A stretch of DNA of 64,000 nt, from NCBI RefSeq assembly GCF_001563225.1, contig NZ_CP014206.1, positions 1,364,001-1,428,000 on the forward strand. The letters are read 5' to 3'. The stretch's first letter is position 1, and the number at the start of each line of letters is the position of its first letter. This document shows, piece by piece, positions 33,844-42,109 of the stretch. The notes beneath the pieces are model-generated. The model worked only from the letters and a program-made list of their open reading frames with translations. It did not search any database and had not been told where the DNA came from. Both the position numbers and the translations under genes were made by a program. The stretch comes from Pseudodesulfovibrio indicus (lineage in GTDB: Bacteria; Desulfobacterota; Desulfovibrionia; Desulfovibrionales; Desulfovibrionaceae).

Positions 33844-35090
33844 TTAAGCTTCCTATTGATAAAAAAATCCTCCTGCATCTCCATCGAGATTTCGTGAGCC
33901 TTGTTCTGGATAAATCTTTGATCATATAGCTCTGGCATCCTAGATGCTGGTCCCCATCCCATTAATTGTCGTCGAGCCTCACGAACATCATCTGCTGACA
34001 TTTGTAGAGCTTCTGCGTTTTCGGAGAATCGTTCGTTGCAGGCATGGCGAACTAAGTGTTGGGTCAGATCGTCGGGAATTCCAGACACATTTCTGAGTGT
34101 TTTTAAGATTGAAATGGCCGAACTGTAAGAGAGCTTTTCACCATTACGTGCAACGAAGAAGAATTTGTGGTTTCTGGCTTTCTTTAGTCGTCTTCGGTAG
34201 TTAGTAAGATATCGATGAATCAGCGGTGTCCAGCTTTTCTCCTGATTTGAATTGAGGGGGAGCGGACGGGGCAATGTTTTAACTTGAGGGGCTGGATTCC
34301 GATCATCTTCTGGATCGTCAGGGCGGCGAACAATCTCAATACGGGGGCAGTTGCCAGATAGCCTTACATCTTGAAGCTTAATGCAAAGAGATTCGCCAAT
34401 GCGTAGGCCAAAAGCTAGGCACATCGTGATATAGAGTTGGTTTCGAATTTGAACAAAGGCATTCTTCCATGGATTGTCAGGATGTCCAGGAACGATCACT
34501 TCTACGATTCGATCCTGAACTTTCTTGCTAAATCCCCTTGGGGGGTTACTTCGGCTTTGGCTCCGGCCTATGCGCCTCACAGCTCTTAGTCTCAACTCGT
34601 CTACAAAATTTGCCCTGACTTTATGTAGTTGGCCAAACTCAGGCCTGCTTCTATCTATGTTTTTGATGAGCTCTGAGCCCATCCAGTTCAGATAATGGGC
34701 AATATAGTGAATTCTTTGAGCAGCAGTAGCATTATTTACGGTTTTGATTGCGTCACCACCAAGCTTGACAACGGTGGTTTGTTGGAGGGCCATAAGAGTA
34801 TTGAAATGTAAGCGGCAGGCATGGAGCAAGTTGTCTCTTTCAGAGCCGGTGAGCATTTTACCAGATCGAAATCGCTCTTTCAGATCAATCTCATTTAAAG
34901 CAGCCCATTCGAGCAGAATTTTAATAGCCGTCAGCTTGACAGTTATGGTGTTGGCTGAATCTCGTGGCCTGCACATGCTCATAACATAATAAGCCGGAAG
35001 AAATGGAAGCGTTCCGTCTGGCGCAAGCAGAACAGGGAGCCGTTCTCCGCCCTCAAGGGTTATTTCTAGAATTTTAAATCTGTTGACCAT
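33840..35090 (-). CDS. Tyrosine recombinase 1 (416 aa)
   Basis: First gene of the mobility operon, 145 bp from the island's right end. Catalytic residues: Arg in AFGLRIGESLCIKL, HLVRHACNERF (H-x-x-R) and Tyr in MPELYDQRFI, preceded by a Trp in MGWGPASR. The N-terminal core-binding domain is present. The ribosome site before the ATG at 35090 is weak. With recombinases 2 and 3 and the coiled-coil proteins it forms the element's transposition machinery. The 145 bp between it and the island end is AT-rich and presumably holds the promoter and the recombinase binding sites. Confidence 0.85.
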   Translation of the reverse strand: MVNRFKILEITLEGGERLPVLLAPDGTLPFLPAYYVMSMCRPRDSANTITVKLTAIKILLEWAALNEIDLKERFRSGKMLTGSERDNLLHACRLHFNTLMALQQTTVVKLGGDAIKTVNNATAAQRIHYIAHYLNWMGSELIKNIDRSRPEFGQLHKVRANFVDELRLRAVRRIGRSQSRSNPPRGFSKKVQDRIVEVIVPGHPDNPWKNAFVQIRNQLYITMCLAFGLRIGESLCIKLQDVRLSGNCPRIEIVRRPDDPEDDRNPAPQVKTLPRPLPLNSNQEKSWTPLIHRYLTNYRRRLKKARNHKFFFVARNGEKLSYSSAISILKTLRNVSGIPDDLTQHLVRHACNERFSENAEALQMSADDVREARRQLMGWGPASRMPELYDQRFIQNKAHEISMEMQEDFFINRKLK

Positions 35091-35235
35091 GGCTTTTTCA
35101 TAAATTTACTAAAAAATAAATGCAGTTTATATTCAAGTCAACATTAATTGAATGTTGATATCGGTTTATATTTAACTATCTAAAATAATGATTTATTTCC
35201 ATTAAAAATAACCAAATTAATGGAGCTATAGATAA

Positions 35236-35373
35236 GAGATATGGGAAAGTCCGGCCCACCTGGCTGCCCACGCCAAGGCCCCGCACATGGCCGCCATGCG
35301 CGAGGCCACCGCCGACCTCGTGGCCGGGCCCGCCGAAGTCAACGTCTGGGAGCCGCTGGACGTGGCCGGATAG
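35236..35373 (+). pseudogene. 3' half of the split monooxygenase gene
   Basis: In frame from GAG 35236 to TAG 35371-35373, high GC, reading EIWESPAHLAAH, then a KAPHMAAMREATADL helix and ending VWEPLDVAG. It continues the 54 codons at 9874-10035 (ending FLFY). The motif F-Y-E-x-W-x-S-x-x-x-x-x-H is typical of YgiN-like ABM proteins. It lacks a start of its own and should be silent. Confidence 0.85.
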
Positions 35374-35511
35374 CTGTCAGTGGAATAGTTTCAATCTATT
35401 CGAGTGTCCTGAATTATAGTTCATTACAATTGTTCGGCATCCGCCCTTTTCTGTAACGTTGCCGCATTGGTGGAAATGTCCTGCGGCAACCTCTAGGAGT
35501 TGGAGAGCGAA

Positions 35512-36519
35512 ATGCGCGTATTGAAATTCGCGGGGTTCATTGCGGCCCTGCTGGTGACGGCCGGTCTGTTCGCCACCCCGGCCTCGGCACAGGAAGAAAA
35601 GAAACTGACCATGTACGTGGCCTACGGCGGCCCCGAGGTCATTGCGGATAAATTCAAGGAAGCCACCGGCATCCAGGTGGAGTTCCTGACCATGTCGTCT
35701 GGCGAGGTCCTGACCCGGCTGCGCGCCGAGAAGGCCAACCCCGGCGCGGACGTCTGGTTCGGCGGCGGGTCCGACGCCTTCATCCAGGCCAAGAAGGAAG
35801 GGCTGACCGCCCCGTACAAGGCGCCCAACGGCTCCCGCGTGGACGCGGCCTTCAAGGACCCGGACGGCTACTGGACCGGCGTCTCCCTGGTGGTGGTCGG
35901 GTTCCTGGCCAACAAGGACCGGCTGGCCTCCAAGAACCTCGCGGTGCCCATGACCTGGGAAGCCCTGGCCTCGCCGGACTACCGCGACGAGGTCTCGGCC
36001 TCCAACCTGAACACCTCCGGCACCGCCTACACCACGGTCTCCGGCGTGCTCCAGATCAAGGGCGAGCAGGACGGCTGGCCGTTCCTGGACAAGCTCTACG
36101 CCAACATCCCGTTCCTGACCAAGAGCGGGTCGGCCCCCGGCAAGATGGCCCTGTCCGGCGAGTACGCCGTGGGCATCGCCCCGGACCCGCACATCATGGC
36201 CAACGCCAACCCGGACGCACCGCTCGTGGTGGTCTATCCCGAGGACGGCGTCCTGGCCTGGCCCTCGCCCGTGTCGGTCATCGCCAACGCCAGGCACCCG
36301 GAGAACGCCCGCGCCTTCGTGGACTGGTGCCTGAGCCCGGAGGGGCAGAAGGTGCTCATGCAGGCCTCGCCCCGCGTGCCGACCACGAATGTGGAGCCCC
36401 TGCCCGGCGTGCCCCGGCTCGCGGACCTGAACCTCGTGCCCTACGACATCCAGCACTGGGGCAGCGAGCGCGAGCGGGTGGTGGGCGAGTTCAACAAGCG
36501 GTTCCCCAAGTATCAATAG
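35512..36519 (+). CDS. Periplasmic substrate-binding protein of an iron-type ABC transporter
   Basis: 335 aa from the ATG at 35512 (GGAGA upstream; the frame begins at a TTG 12 nt earlier). A signal peptide (residues 1-25, ending ASA) is followed by a type-2 periplasmic binding fold with TMYVAYGGPEVIADKFKEATG split as strand-helix, ADVWFGGGSD and, near the C-terminus, FVDWCLSPEGQ. These are the marks of the FbpA/AfuA family that delivers ferric iron or small anions to the permease. First gene of a three-gene operon. The substrate cannot be fixed from sequence; iron(III) is the most usual. Confidence 0.88.
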   Translation: MRVLKFAGFIAALLVTAGLFATPASAQEEKKLTMYVAYGGPEVIADKFKEATGIQVEFLTMSSGEVLTRLRAEKANPGADVWFGGGSDAFIQAKKEGLTAPYKAPNGSRVDAAFKDPDGYWTGVSLVVVGFLANKDRLASKNLAVPMTWEALASPDYRDEVSASNLNTSGTAYTTVSGVLQIKGEQDGWPFLDKLYANIPFLTKSGSAPGKMALSGEYAVGIAPDPHIMANANPDAPLVVVYPEDGVLAWPSPVSVIANARHPENARAFVDWCLSPEGQKVLMQASPRVPTTNVEPLPGVPRLADLNLVPYDIQHWGSERERVVGEFNKRFPKYQ

Positions 36520-36582
36520 CGGCCCGGTGCGGGCTTCCGGCCCTGTTGTCGGAAGCCCGGCCGTCGGCCTGAGGAGCCGCCC

Positions 36583-38247
36583 ATGACCCCCGTGCGGACC
36601 TGGCAGGGGCTTTCGATCTCCTGCGTCGCCTTTTCCGTGCTCCTCCTGTTGGTTGGGTACCCGGCGCTGACCGTGCTGCTGGAGAGCCTGCGGCCGGGAG
36701 GGGAGTGGGGGCTTGCGGCCTACGCCCGGCTGTGGTCCGGGCCGAGGTTTGCCGGGGTCGTCCGGTCGAGCCTGGGCGTGGCCCTGGCCGGGGCGATGCT
36801 GGCCTCCCTGCTGGGCGGGGCCATGGCCGTGGTGGTGGTCAAGACCAGAGCCCCCCTGCGGCGGTTCATGGGGGCGGCGGCCCTGCTGCCCATCATCCTG
36901 CCGGGGTTCGTGACCTCCATCGCCTACATCTTCCTGTTCGGCCGCAACGGCCTGGTCACCTACCGCTGGCTGCACATTTCCTGGGACGTGTACAGCTGGA
37001 AGAGCGTGCTCGTGCTGCAGGTGGTGGACATGACCACCACGGCGTTCCTGCTCTCGGCGGCGGCCCTGCGGAATATCGACCCGGCCCTGGAGGAGGCGGC
37101 GGGCTCCCTGGGGGCGCGCCCCTGGCGGGTGCTGCGGACCATCACCCTGGCCCTGGCCTCGCCCCTGGGCGCGGCGGCGTTCCTGCTCAACTTCATGCAC
37201 GCCATGTCCGATTTCGGCACCCCGCTGGTGGTGGGCGGCCCCTTCGACACCCTGGCCTCGGCCTCCTACACCCAGCTCATCGGGCGGTACGACCCGTCCA
37301 TGGCCTCGGCCCTGAACGTGGTCCTGCTCGGCTTCTGCCTCCTGGCCTATTCCGGCTACGGGGTCCTGGAGTCGCGGTTCGGGCGCGACCGGGTAGCGGA
37401 CCGGGGCGGGGGGACGGCCCGACTGGAGCTGGGCGGCTTTGCCGGACGCGCGGTGTGGGCCGCGTGCCTGCTCTTCTCCCTGTTCATGCTGGCCCTGCTC
37501 GGCGCGGTCCTGGCTGCGGCCTTCACCCGCCACCTGGGGGGCGGGTTCACGCCCACGCTCATGTATTTCGAGACCGTGTTCACGCGGGGGTTCGCCAGCG
37601 CGCGCAACACCCTGTTCTTCTCCCTGGCCGTGGGCGTGCTCTCCGCCGTGGGCGGGCAGCTGCTCGCCTATCTGGTGAAGCGGGTGCGCATTCCCGGCTC
37701 AAGGGCGCTGGACATCCTGGCCACCCTGCCGTTCGCCGTGCCCGGCACCTTCATCGGCGTGGGCTACGCCCTGGCCTTCAACAAGCCGCCCCTGATCCTG
37801 ACCGGGACCTGGGCCATCGTGGTCCTGAACCTGGTCATCCGCAAGCTGCCCATGGGGCTGCGCGCCGGGGCGTCGGTGCTGGCGACCCAGGACCGTTCCC
37901 AGGAGGAGGCCTCCCTGAGCCTGGGCGCGTCCCGCACGCGGACCTTCCTGCGGGTCATCCTGCCGTCGGTGCGCACGGCCATGCTCGCGGGCGGTCTGTA
38001 CGCCTTCGTGACCTCGGTCCAGGCCCTGGGGTCCATCATCTTCATCATCACCCCCGGCACCCGGCTGCTGGCGGTAGACGTGTTCGAGGCCGTGGTCCGG
38101 GGCGAGGTGGGGCAGGCGGCGGCCTTCTCCACCGTCATGCTGGCCATGGCCGGCATCGGCGCGGCGCTCATCGCCGTGGCCGCAAACGGAAACAGGAAGA
38201 GTCATGACGCGATCGACGAGCAACGAGAACTCCTCTCCCGGCGCTGA
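36583..38247 (+). CDS. ABC transporter permease, FbpB-like duplicated type
   Basis: 554 aa with two sets of about six membrane helices, each carrying the permease EAA loop: EEAAGSLGARPWRVLRTITL (near 165-185) and EEASLSLGASRTRTFLRVIL (near 445-465). One polypeptide thus supplies both halves of the channel, as in FbpB/AfuB iron transporters. GAGGAG precedes the ATG at 36583. It follows the binding protein by 63 bp and overlaps the ATPase gene by 44 bp. Confidence 0.92.
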   Translation: MTPVRTWQGLSISCVAFSVLLLLVGYPALTVLLESLRPGGEWGLAAYARLWSGPRFAGVVRSSLGVALAGAMLASLLGGAMAVVVVKTRAPLRRFMGAAALLPIILPGFVTSIAYIFLFGRNGLVTYRWLHISWDVYSWKSVLVLQVVDMTTTAFLLSAAALRNIDPALEEAAGSLGARPWRVLRTITLALASPLGAAAFLLNFMHAMSDFGTPLVVGGPFDTLASASYTQLIGRYDPSMASALNVVLLGFCLLAYSGYGVLESRFGRDRVADRGGGTARLELGGFAGRAVWAACLLFSLFMLALLGAVLAAAFTRHLGGGFTPTLMYFETVFTRGFASARNTLFFSLAVGVLSAVGGQLLAYLVKRVRIPGSRALDILATLPFAVPGTFIGVGYALAFNKPPLILTGTWAIVVLNLVIRKLPMGLRAGASVLATQDRSQEEASLSLGASRTRTFLRVILPSVRTAMLAGGLYAFVTSVQALGSIIFIITPGTRLLAVDVFEAVVRGEVGQAAAFSTVMLAMAGIGAALIAVAANGNRKSHDAIDEQRELLSRR

Positions 38248-39241
38248 AATCGAGCTGGCCGGGGTGACCAGAACCTTCGGAGGGACTCCGGCGGTCAGCG
38301 ATCTGACCGTGCGCTTCCACCCCGGCGAACTGTGCTGCCTGCTCGGTCCGTCCGGGTGCGGCAAGTCCACCACCCTGCGGCTCATCGCCGGGTTGGAGCA
38401 GCCCGACTCCGGGACCATCCGCATCCGGGGGCGCGACGTGCGCGCGCTGCCCCCTCGGGAACGCAACCTCGGCTTCGTGTTCCAGAACTATGCCCTGTTC
38501 CCGCACATGGACGTCCTCGACAACGTGGCCTACGGCCTGCGCTCGCGCCGCAACATGGGCGAGGCGGCCATCCGCGCGGCGGCCCTCGACGGGCTGGCCA
38601 TGGTCCGGCTTCAGGGGTACGGCGAGCGCCGCGTACACGAGCTTTCGGGCGGCGAGCAGCAGCGGGTGGCCCTGGCCCGCGCCCTGGTCACCGGCCCGGA
38701 CGCGCTCCTGCTGGACGAGCCGTTCTCCAACCTGGACGCCCGGCTGCGCGAGGCCATGCGCGGCGAGCTGGCCGAGCTGCGCCGTCGCCTCGGCATCACC
38801 ACCATCTTCGTGACCCACGACAAGGAGGAGGCGTTCGCCCTGGCCGACCGCATCGTGCTCATGCGCGACGCGCGGCTGGAGCAGGTGGGAAGCCCGGAAG
38901 ATCTGTACGCGCGCCCGGCCACGCCGTTCGCCGCCGCGTTCCTGGGCAGCGCCAACCGCATCCCCCGCGCCGTCTGGCCAGACGGGGAGTGGAGCGCGCC
39001 CCCGGCCGTGGTGGACGGGCAGGTCGTGGTCCGGCCCGAACGGGTCCTGCCCGAGCGCGCCCCCGGCGGACCGTTCACGGTGGTTGAAGCCCAGTTCATG
39101 GGGCCGTACGTCCGCTACGTCCTGCACCGGGAGGACGCCCCCGGGTTCCCGGATGTGGAGGCCCATTGCCCGGCCTTCGGGCCGAGGTTTGCGCCCGGCG
39201 AGAGGGTGGCCGTGCGCTTGTTGCTCGACTCCACGGCCTGA
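38204..39241 (+). CDS. ABC transporter ATP-binding protein, FbpC-like
   Basis: 345 aa. Walker A GPSGCGKST (about 47-55), Q-loop in FQNYALFPHM, signature LSGGEQQRVALARAL, Walker B LLLDEPFSNLD and the switch His in VTHDKEEA are all intact. A C-terminal TOBE-like extension (about 250-345) follows. It energises the permease encoded just upstream, whose gene it overlaps by 44 bp. Third and last gene of the operon. Confidence 0.94.
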   Translation: MTRSTSNENSSPGAEIELAGVTRTFGGTPAVSDLTVRFHPGELCCLLGPSGCGKSTTLRLIAGLEQPDSGTIRIRGRDVRALPPRERNLGFVFQNYALFPHMDVLDNVAYGLRSRRNMGEAAIRAAALDGLAMVRLQGYGERRVHELSGGEQQRVALARALVTGPDALLLDEPFSNLDARLREAMRGELAELRRRLGITTIFVTHDKEEAFALADRIVLMRDARLEQVGSPEDLYARPATPFAAAFLGSANRIPRAVWPDGEWSAPPAVVDGQVVVRPERVLPERAPGGPFTVVEAQFMGPYVRYVLHREDAPGFPDVEAHCPAFGPRFAPGERVAVRLLLDSTA

Positions 39242-39418
39242 CCCCGCCCCGGCCGGAGCGCCGTCCTTCCAGGGGCGAAGAGGAGCCGACCCGCGCTGCG
39301 CCGGGGCAGGCCGTTTTCGCCAAGAGGCCGTCCGTGGCGAATATTCTAATTGGAATACTTGGCGTTCTATGATTCTATGGAGCGAAACGGGAGAACCGCA
39401 CGGGTAGAATGGAACGCC

Positions 39419-41565
39419 ATGACTGACGAAGACAAACCGACCTATGAACAGCTTCTTGCCCGTAATGAAAGCCTCGTCCAGGAGCTGGATCGTGCCAGGA
39501 AGACCATCCGGGAGCTACAGGTCATTCATCCCGGCCCGCTTCCCGGCACCGGAAATTCCCAGGACCTGACTGTCCGGCAGGCCCAGATGGATCTCGTCCT
39601 GGACCTCGCGGAAATGGCGCCGTGGGAGATGGAGCTGGCCACAAACATCTTCACCTTCGACAACCGGTTCTACGCCCTCTACGGCACAACCGCCGCACAG
39701 GAAGGCGGCTGCCGCATGCCCGCCGAGACCTATACCAGAGAGTTCATGCACCCGGACGACATGCATCTGGTCAACAATGCGCTGGAGGAGCTGTTCTCCA
39801 CCAGCGACCCCTTCTTCGAGGTCAATCTGGAGCACCGGATCCTCCGCCGCGACGGCAAGGAACGGTATATGGTGGTCCGTTACCGGCTGATCCGCGACGA
39901 GCGGGGAATGCCCATCAAGACCGTCGGCGCCAACCAGGACATCACCTCGCGCAAGCTGGCCGAGAAACGGCTGGAGAACAGCGAGCGGAAACTGAACGCC
40001 GTGGTCTACGGCTCCCCTGTCCCCATGTTCTTCATCGACCGGGACCACAAGGTCCTGCATTGGAATACGGCCATCGAACAGTTGACCGGCATTGCCGAGA
40101 AGGATGTCCAGCACAGCAGCAATCACTGGAAGGCGTTCTACAAGGACGGGCGGCCCTGCCTGTGCGATCTGCTCCTGAATCAGGACGACCGGGCCATTGC
40201 CGAAATCTACAAGGCGGAATGCGGCGTCGAGAACATGCTGGAGATCTGCGTGTTCACCGATTTTTTCCCCGACATGGGGAGAACGGCAAGTGGCTGACCT
40301 TTTCCGCGGCCCTGATCGTCGGGCCGGACAACGACATCCTGGGAGCGGTGGAGACCGTGCAGGACGTCACCGGCCTGAAAACCGCCGAGCAGAATCTGCT
40401 CAAGGCCAAGGAGGCCGCCGAGGCCTCGAACAGGTCGAAATCCGAATTCCTGGCCAACATGAGCCACGAAATCCGCACGCCCATGAACGGCATTCTCGGC
40501 ATGCTGCAACTGCTGGAATCCACCGACCTGGACGAAAACCAGAAGGAGTACGTCTCTCTGGCCGCCCAGTCCTCAAGGAGACTGACCCGGCTGCTCTCCG
40601 ACATCCTCGACCTGTCGCGGATCGAGGCGGGCAAGCTGTCGATCATCAACGAGCCGTTCGATCTGTTCGAGGTCCTCAACCAGGCGCTGGACATCTTCCT
40701 GCCCCTGGCCAGCCAGGAGGGCGTCGAACTGACCTCCATGCTGGACCCGGAAACGCACACCAAACTGATCGGCGATGCGGTCCGCCTGCAGCAGATCCTG
40801 ATCAACCTGATCGGCAACGCCCTCAAGTTCACGCCCGCCGGAGGGTCCATCTCGGTGGAGGTCCGCCAGTTGCCCGAAGCGCGGGAGAACGAAGTCCGCA
40901 TCCTCCTGTCGGTCCTGGATACGGGCCTCGGCATTCCGGACGACAAGCTCACGGAGCTGTTCTCCCCCTTCACTCAGGGAGAGAAGGGCAACATCCGCAA
41001 GAACCAGGGTGCCGGGCTCGGGCTGGCCATCTGTCGGCGGCTGGCGGGACTCATGGACGCCAGCATCTCGGTGGAAAGCGAGGTGGGCAAGGGAACCGCG
41101 TTCCACGTGAGCATCCCCTTCAAGCGCATCGACGAGGAGATCCACCGCCCCGAATGGGCCCGCCAGGACAACGTGTCGTTGACCGGCTTGCGCGTCCTGT
41201 TGACCGAGGACGACAAGGTCAGCGCCATCCTGGCCAAGCGCTACCTGTCGCTCCTGGGGTGTCGGGTGGTGTGGGCGGAAAACGGCAGGCAGGCCCTCGA
41301 CATCCTGAGGACGGAGCGCTTCGACGTGGTGCTCATGGACGCCCAGATGCCGGTCATGGACGGCGTGACCGCCACCAGGGCCATCCGGCAGGGCGATGCG
41401 GGCAAGGAAAACCGGGCCATACACATCATCGCCCTGACCGCCTACGCCATGGCCGGGGAGCAGCATTCCTTCCTGGACGCGGGCATGGACGACTACCTGT
41501 CCAAGCCCCTGGAGCTGTCCGCTCTCGCCGCCGCCCTGGGCCGTTTCCTGTCCTCCGGGGAATGA
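39419..41565 (+). pseudogene. Hybrid histidine kinase with two PAS domains and a receiver, interrupted by one frameshift
   Basis: Two frames join near 40275. The first (to 40297) gives a coiled start and two PAS regions ([40 protein letters not shown]). The second continues [11 protein letters not shown], then the HisKA box [15 protein letters not shown], ATPase motifs [19 protein letters not shown] and GAGLGLAI, and a receiver with [13 protein letters not shown]. One missing G in the GGGG run at about 40277-40280 would explain the break and restore FFPDMGENGKW. This is a cytoplasmic sensor with no membrane segment. The start is uncertain (39419 or 39377). It could be a real mutation or a base-calling error. 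Confidence 0.85.
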
Positions 41566-41626
41566 CCCCTCCGTCCCGGAACCCAGCCCCGCACACCGCC
41601 ATATCCACGCCGCGCCCGAAAAGGAA

Positions 41627-41655
41627 AAGGCCTTACGCGGTGTGCGTAAGGCCTT
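41627..41655 (-). terminator. Terminator of tRNA-Glu (may also serve the kinase gene)
   Basis: AAGGCCTTACGC and GCGTAAGGCCTT form a 12-bp stem with a 5-nt loop; on the minus strand TTTTCCTTTT follows. A near copy occurs at 62060-62088. Confidence 0.8.
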
Positions 41656-41664
41656 GTGTTTCCT

Positions 41665-41742
41665 TGGCGTCCCCAAGGGGATTTGAACCCCTGTTAACGG
41701 CGTGAAAGGCCGTCGTCCTGGACCAGGCTAGACGATGGGGAC
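41665..41742 (-). tRNA. tRNA-Glu (anticodon UUC)
   Basis: Minus-strand 78-nt tRNA with acceptor GTCCCCA/TGGGGAC, encoded CCA, anticodon arm CGGCC-TTTCACG-CCG (anticodon TTC) and T-arm GGGGTTCAAATCCCC. The 3' 49 nt plus the CCA-adjacent bases are repeated exactly at 62093-62146 and in degenerate form at 51951-52003. Confidence 0.95.
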
Positions 41743-42109
41743 GCATGGGGCGGAAGGCGCTCCCTCGGTGGGTGCGATCTTCCGCGGAGGGTTGCCCGTC
41801 CGTGGAGGTCGCCTTCTTACATAAAACAATCTCCTGCGCAACCCTTTTCGGCCATGGAAGCCGGGATCGGGCGTTCCCGGGAGATATGTCGATTTTTCAC
41901 AAGCGTGTTGGGTCTGGGGAGAACCGTTGCCGGATGGGGAAACCTATTTTGTGAATGTTGGAACTTGTCCAATATAATTGTGTCCGACGTGTTGCGTTCC
42001 TATTAAACCGTGTTACGGTACGGCTGTTTTTCTATGCCGGGTGCCATTTCTTTATACATTTCGGGGGGCTGTCCTAGGAGGCGGTATCCCTGGTCATCGG
42101 AGCACGAAT

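Larger units (their letters stand above)
10036..35235. mobile_element. 25.2-kb genomic island with recombinase-trio mobility module and defence cargo
   Basis: The boundaries are set by the split monooxygenase gene: codon 54 (TAT) ends at 10035 and the coding sequence resumes at GAG 35236. Base composition drops sharply inside and recovers outside. No obvious target duplication or terminal inverted repeat is visible at the two junctions. That is what Tn554-like tyrosine-recombinase elements show, and it fits the three tyrosine recombinases at the right end. Cargo lies to the left and mobility genes to the right, all the latter on the minus strand. The exact ends are uncertain by a few bases. 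Confidence 0.85.

Noticed and set aside
35226-35230. CTATA at both island ends (10032-10036 and 35226-35230) as a target duplication
   Set aside because: The right copy is six bases inside the reconstructed junction and out of register with the coding frame, so it is probably chance.
35377-37533. 718-aa minus-strand open frame opposite the ABC transporter
   Set aside because: High-GC shadow frame of repetitive Gly, Arg, His and Gln; the plus strand encodes recognisable transporter proteins.
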